Of a stretch of 64,000 nucleotides of DNA, positions 60,866 through 64,000 are shown piece by piece. Every line of letters begins with the position of its first letter. The stretch's first letter is position 1. Origin of the DNA: Scatosoma sp964504025 (GTDB lineage: Bacteria; Bacillota; Clostridia; Christensenellales; Borkfalkiaceae); contig CAZDCO010000001.1 of assembly GCA_964504025.1 (NCBI GenBank), positions 1-64,000 on the forward strand. Reading direction: 5' to 3'. The notes beneath the pieces are model-generated. The model was not told the origin of the DNA. It saw only the letters and a list, made by a program, of their open reading frames with translations, and did not search any database. Made by a program: the position numbers and the translations under genes.

Positions 60866-62391
60866 CACTTTCCTCCCTCGGCGGCTTTTAAGGTCATGCG
60901 GATCTTGTCTTTGGGAATGATCAAGCTGACGAGGTCGTTTTCATTCCACAAATCTTCGCAGGCAAGGACGTAGTCTTCCTCGTTTTCCGTACGGACGATA
61001 TAGCGGTAATATTCGCTTTTATAGATCAAGGAGATGATGTGTCCTTGTGCGCCGCCGACGTCGGGATCGTCGCTCATCGTAATATCGTGTAAACCGACTT
61101 CGACGTTGACTTCGGTGTCCGTCAAATCGATTTTTTCGCCCTTTTGCGTGATTACATAGCCCTCTTCGTCCAAATGACTGTTGGGGTAGAGTTGCGTAAC
61201 GTCGCACTCGAATTCGCCGTCGCCGAATTCTACGGTATTGCGTTTCGTGATCACGCCGGCAAATTTATTGACACGGAATACTTTTTTCATGACGTGTATG
61301 CCGTTCGGTTTGATGACCAAACCGACCATATCGCCGACGTTGGGTGCGGAAGTGCTTTGAATTTCAATTTCGTTTCTACCGCATTGTACCAAAATTTGAT
61401 AATGGATACCCTTGAAGATGACGGAAGTAACTTTGCCTTTCAGCATGCCTTCGTCGTACGACTTGATCTTTACGTCTTCGGGACGGACGACGACGTCTAC
61501 GGGTTCGTCCTTTTCAAAGCCTTCGTCCAAACACTCGAACGATTTACCGCAAAAACGCACCTGGTGATCTTTGGGCATAACGCCCGTGAAGATATTGCTT
61601 TCGCCGATAAAGTCGGCAACGAAGGTGTTTTTCGGTTCGTTATAAATCATTTCGGGCGTACCGATTTGTTGAATCGCGCCGTCCGCCATAACGACGATCG
61701 TATCGGACATCGTCAACGCTTCTTCCTGATCGTGCGTAACGTAGATAAAGGTGATTCCCAAACGCTTATGCATGGCTTTCAATTCCAACTGCATTTCCTT
61801 GCGCATTTTCAAATCCAACGCGCCGAGCGGTTCGTCCAAGAGGATAATTTCAGGTTCGTTGACGATGGCGCGCGCAATGGCGATACGCTGTTGTTGACCG
61901 CCCGAAAGGGTGGAGATGCTACGCTTTTCAAACCCGCTCAAATCGACGACTTCCAACGCCTTTTTTACCTTTTCGGCAATGACGGCTTTGGGGAGTTTTT
62001 CCATTTTAATTTTTTCGTTACCCTTTTTATCGATATACGTCGTTTCCACGCGCTTTTGCTTTAACCCGAACGCTACATTGTCGAAGACGTTCAAGTGGGG
62101 GAATAAGGCGTATTTTTGGAATACGGTATTGACGGGACGTAAATGGGGCGGAAGATGGCTTATATCCGTACCGTTTAATAAAATTTGACCGCTCGTAGGC
62201 AGTTCGAAACCGGCGATCATACGCAGGGTGGTGGTTTTACCGCAACCGGACGGACCGAGGAAGGTGATAAACTCGCCCTTGCGAACGTAGAGGTTAAAAT
62301 TCTCTACGATGGAAACGCCGTCGAATTGCTTGCATACGTTGACAAGCTCGATAATTTTACCGTTGTTTTCTTTGGAAATTGCTTTGCTCAT
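60865..62391 (-). CDS. potA: Spermidine/putrescine ABC transporter ATPase with long C-terminus
   Basis: A 508-residue ATPase. The ABC domain is complete: Walker A GPSGCGKTT, signature LSGGQQQRIAIARA, Walker B IILLDEPLGALD, and VTHDQEEAL. An insertion around residues 120-140 (YIDKKGNEKIKMEKL) is unusual. PotA is normally about 350-380 residues; here the regulatory C-terminus is about 130 residues longer and contains what looks like a second TOBE-type beta-barrel half. It energises PotBC. Confidence 0.93.
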   Translation of the reverse strand: MSKAISKENNGKIIELVNVCKQFDGVSIVENFNLYVRKGEFITFLGPSGCGKTTTLRMIAGFELPTSGQILLNGTDISHLPPHLRPVNTVFQKYALFPHLNVFDNVAFGLKQKRVETTYIDKKGNEKIKMEKLPKAVIAEKVKKALEVVDLSGFEKRSISTLSGGQQQRIAIARAIVNEPEIILLDEPLGALDLKMRKEMQLELKAMHKRLGITFIYVTHDQEEALTMSDTIVVMADGAIQQIGTPEMIYNEPKNTFVADFIGESNIFTGVMPKDHQVRFCGKSFECLDEGFEKDEPVDVVVRPEDVKIKSYDEGMLKGKVTSVIFKGIHYQILVQCGRNEIEIQSTSAPNVGDMVGLVIKPNGIHVMKKVFRVNKFAGVITKRNTVEFGDGEFECDVTQLYPNSHLDEEGYVITQKGEKIDLTDTEVNVEVGLHDITMSDDPDVGGAQGHIISLIYKSEYYRYIVRTENEEDYVLACEDLWNENDLVSLIIPKDKIRMTLKAAEGGK

Positions 62392-62418
62392 GACTGTGTG
62401 CTCCCGTGTGTATATCCA

Positions 62419-62952
62419 TTAAAAGTTAGGTGGGGTGGATACCCACAAAAATTTTGATTTTCCTTTGTTTTTGTTGAATATGGCGTGCGGTTTGTTGGCG
62501 GTATAGTAGAACGCCTCGCCCTTTTTGCATAGGTACAGTTTACCGCCGAGTCGTACGGCGATTTTGCCTTCGAGTACGTAGCCGAATTCTTCGCCTTCGT
62601 GCGGTACGTCGCTTTGCGAGGACGCGTTCTCTTCCAACTCCACGAGGACGGGTTCTAACGCGTTCTTTTGCGCGTTGGGTATAAGCCAATGCCAGAGCAT
62701 ACCGTCGGCGTCCTTTTCAATGAATTCGTCCTTGGAAAAGACGACTTTCTCTGCTTTTTCTTCACGGAAAAATTCGGATAAGCTGCTGCCTAACGCCGAA
62801 AGAATGTCGGTAAGCGTTGCGATCGACGGGCTGTTCAGATCGTTTTCGAGCTGGGAAATATATCCTTTCGTCAGTTCGCAACGGTCGGCTAATTCCTTTT
62901 GCGTTAAACCGAGCTGTAAACGCATTCGTTTTATCTTTTTTCCTAAGTCCAT
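62419..62952 (-). CDS. XRE-cupin regulator of the polyamine operon (PuuR-like)
   Basis: A 177-residue regulator: N-terminal helix-turn-helix (LGLTQKELADRCELTKGYISQLE) and C-terminal cupin (HEGEEFGYVLEGKIAVRLGGKLYLCKKGEAFYY, KPHAIFN). The arrangement matches PuuR/HipB-cupin proteins that sense small amines or acids. It starts the potABCD operon. ATG 62952 follows AAGGTGG at good spacing; GTG 62961 is possible. Direct repeats between it and its promoter suggest autoregulation. Confidence 0.88.
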   Translation of the reverse strand: MDLGKKIKRMRLQLGLTQKELADRCELTKGYISQLENDLNSPSIATLTDILSALGSSLSEFFREEKAEKVVFSKDEFIEKDADGMLWHWLIPNAQKNALEPVLVELEENASSQSDVPHEGEEFGYVLEGKIAVRLGGKLYLCKKGEAFYYTANKPHAIFNKNKGKSKFLWVSTPPNF

Positions 62953-62975
62953 ACTTTCCACCTTCTCAGTTTGTT

Positions 62976-63008
62976 AAAAATAAACCGAAAGTTTAGCAAA
63001 AATAAACC
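62976..63008 (-). promoter_or_regulatory. Probable operator of the XRE-cupin regulator
   Basis: The minus strand reads GGTTTATTTTT twice, at 63008-62998 and 62986-62976, exactly 22 bp (two helical turns) apart, between the promoter and the start codon. Repressor binding here would block the operon. Confidence 0.6.
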
Positions 63009-63018
63009 AAACGATTGT

Positions 63019-63047
63019 ATTATAAGAAAAACGTCGTATATTGTCAA
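63019..63047 (-). promoter_or_regulatory. Sigma-A promoter of the pot operon
   Basis: Minus-strand TTGACA (63047-63042) and TATAAT (63024-63019), both consensus, spacer 17. Confidence 0.88.
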
Positions 63048-63180
63048 GCGTTTTGTACCCGTATTTCACAATTTGCGTATATTTATTTGTACGCGCGCGT
63101 GCGAAAGGAAGAAGCAAATAAAAAACAACCGCGTTCGTCGCGGTCGGTGGGAGGGGATAGTGGATAAAAAAGTACGTAGA

Positions 63181-63207
63181 AAAGGGTATACCCAAAGGCA
63201 TACCCTC
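63181..63207 (-). terminator. Terminator after rpsT
   Basis: On the minus strand AGGGTAT pairs with ATACCCT and is followed by TTTT. The 110 bases between this and the pot promoter hold no gene that I can see. Confidence 0.7.
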
Positions 63208-63231
63208 ATACGTATAATATGATAGCGGTAC

Positions 63232-63495
63232 TTAGTTCAAAGAAGCGAGTTTCTTCGCAAGCTTTGCTTTTCTATTGTTCGCGTTGTTCTTGTGAATAAC
63301 ACCCTTCGTAACTGCGCCGTCGATTACGGAAACGGTTTCAGGGAAAAGCTTGGTAGCCTCTTCCTTGTTGCCGGCGTTTACGGCTTCGAGAAATTTCTTC
63401 ACTTGCGTTTTCAACGCGGATTTAATCGCTTTGTTTTGCATCGTTTTCTTTTCGATAACCAAAACTCTTTTTTTTGCGGATTTAATATTAGGCAT
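63232..63495 (-). CDS. rpsT: 30S ribosomal protein S20
   Basis: An 87-residue basic protein, typical S20 length, binding 16S rRNA. MPNIKSAKKRV at the start, then NKAIKSALKTQVKKF and a terminal NNANNRKAKLAKKL. ATG 63495 follows AAGGAGAACATT; earlier in-frame codons lack a ribosome site. Confidence 0.96.
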   Translation of the reverse strand: MPNIKSAKKRVLVIEKKTMQNKAIKSALKTQVKKFLEAVNAGNKEEATKLFPETVSVIDGAVTKGVIHKNNANNRKAKLAKKLASLN

Positions 63496-63545
63496 AATGT
63501 TCTCCTTGTGCTTCATTTATATTTTTTCGTTTAATCGCGTAGATT

Positions 63546-63574
63546 ATTTTAGCATAATTTTTTTTGATTGTAAA
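63546..63574 (-). promoter_or_regulatory. Sigma-A promoter for rpsT
   Basis: Minus-strand TTTACA (63574-63569) and TAAAAT (63551-63546), spacer 17. Confidence 0.75.
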
Positions 63575-63645
63575 CTGTTTTTCAGTAAAAAAATGCGAAA
63601 ATCGTTAAATTTTTCAAAAATTTTCAAAAAACGGAGGAAAACGCG

Positions 63646-64000
63646 ATGGATATTCCGAAAAACGGCACGTTCTTCTTTGACAGCGGTATCGGCGGTTTGA
63701 CCGTGCTTGCGGAATGTCGGAAACGCTTGCCGCACGAAATTTTCTATTACTACGGGGATAACGCGCGTGCGCCGTACGGAAACTTGCCGACGGAAACGAT
63801 TCGTTCGTACGTTTTCGAGATTTTTGAACGGGCGGCGGTGTTTTCTCCTCGTGCGGCGGTGCTCGCCTGCAACACCGCAACGGCGGTATGCGCGGAAGAT
63901 TTGCGCGCACGTTATTCTTTTCCGATTGTCGGGGCTGAACCTGCCGTATTTTTGGCGGCGAAAGGCGGAGGGGAGATCTTTGTTTTGACGACGCGCGCCA
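63646..64000 (+). CDS. murI: Glutamate racemase, N-terminal part (runs off the window)
   Basis: The first 118 codons of an enzyme that makes D-glutamate for the wall. FFDSGIGGLTVL holds the first part of the active site, YYGDNARAPYG is the family signature, and ACNTATA contains the catalytic cysteine. ACGGAGGAAAACGCG precedes the ATG. No stop occurs before base 64000. Confidence 0.95.
   Translation, partial: MDIPKNGTFFFDSGIGGLTVLAECRKRLPHEIFYYYGDNARAPYGNLPTETIRSYVFEIFERAAVFSPRAAVLACNTATAVCAEDLRARYSFPIVGAEPAVFLAAKGGGEIFVLTTRA

Overview
The window reads as chromosome of a DAP-type, Gram-positive-architecture bacterium of the Clostridia, probably an uncultured gut-type lineage. This is inferred from the division/cell-wall cluster, RNase Y, a SipW-type secretion set, many lipoproteins with typical lipoboxes, c-di-GMP-I riboswitches, sigma-A promoters with 17-base spacers, and MurE with a DNPR (meso-DAP) motif. 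Species cannot be named from sequence alone. No rRNA, tRNA, CRISPR array, prophage or transposase was seen.

Region 1 (1-24.5 kb) is core genome. It starts with the end of tuf, then a rhamnosidase-like glycosidase and a HAD phosphatase. A rearranged division and cell-wall cluster follows: murE, mraY, murD, ftsW, murA, ftsQ, ftsA-like, ftsZ, murC, ftsK. murF and murG are absent. After it come rimO, pgsA, cinA, recA and rny. Two exact tandem duplications interrupt this part: 477 bp at the HAD gene and 404 bp inside murA. The second frameshifts an essential gene, so either the assembly is wrong here or the gene really is broken.

Region 2 (24.5-38.7 kb) is the most unusual part. Two transcription units each have a consensus promoter and a c-di-GMP-I (GEMM) riboswitch overlapping an intrinsic terminator. 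They encode three exported proteins with SipW-type N-termini (TasA/camelysin-like), a membrane-anchored ectodomain protein, two SipW/ER-type signal peptidases, a degenerate EAL protein, a membrane-anchored McrB-like AAA+ ATPase, an McrC/DUF2357-like partner with a duplicated flanking domain, and a membrane GGDEF-EAL protein. I read this as a c-di-GMP-controlled surface-fibre or matrix system with its own processing enzymes and feedback, carrying an unexplained AAA+/McrC-like module.

Region 3 (38.7-57.7 kb) is a glycan-uptake locus. A divergent AraC regulator faces a sugar-binding lipoprotein and two permeases, with no ATPase gene nearby. Then come four more large secreted or lipid-anchored proteins (Ig-like domains, a DUF4838-type enzyme), a short InlB-repeat lipoprotein, a 53-residue peptide, a GH29 fucosidase, a deletion remnant of a phosphoglucomutase, and manA.

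Region 4 (57.8-64 kb) holds, on the minus strand, an XRE-cupin regulator with potA, potB, potC and potD for polyamine uptake, then rpsT. On the plus strand the start of murI runs off the end.
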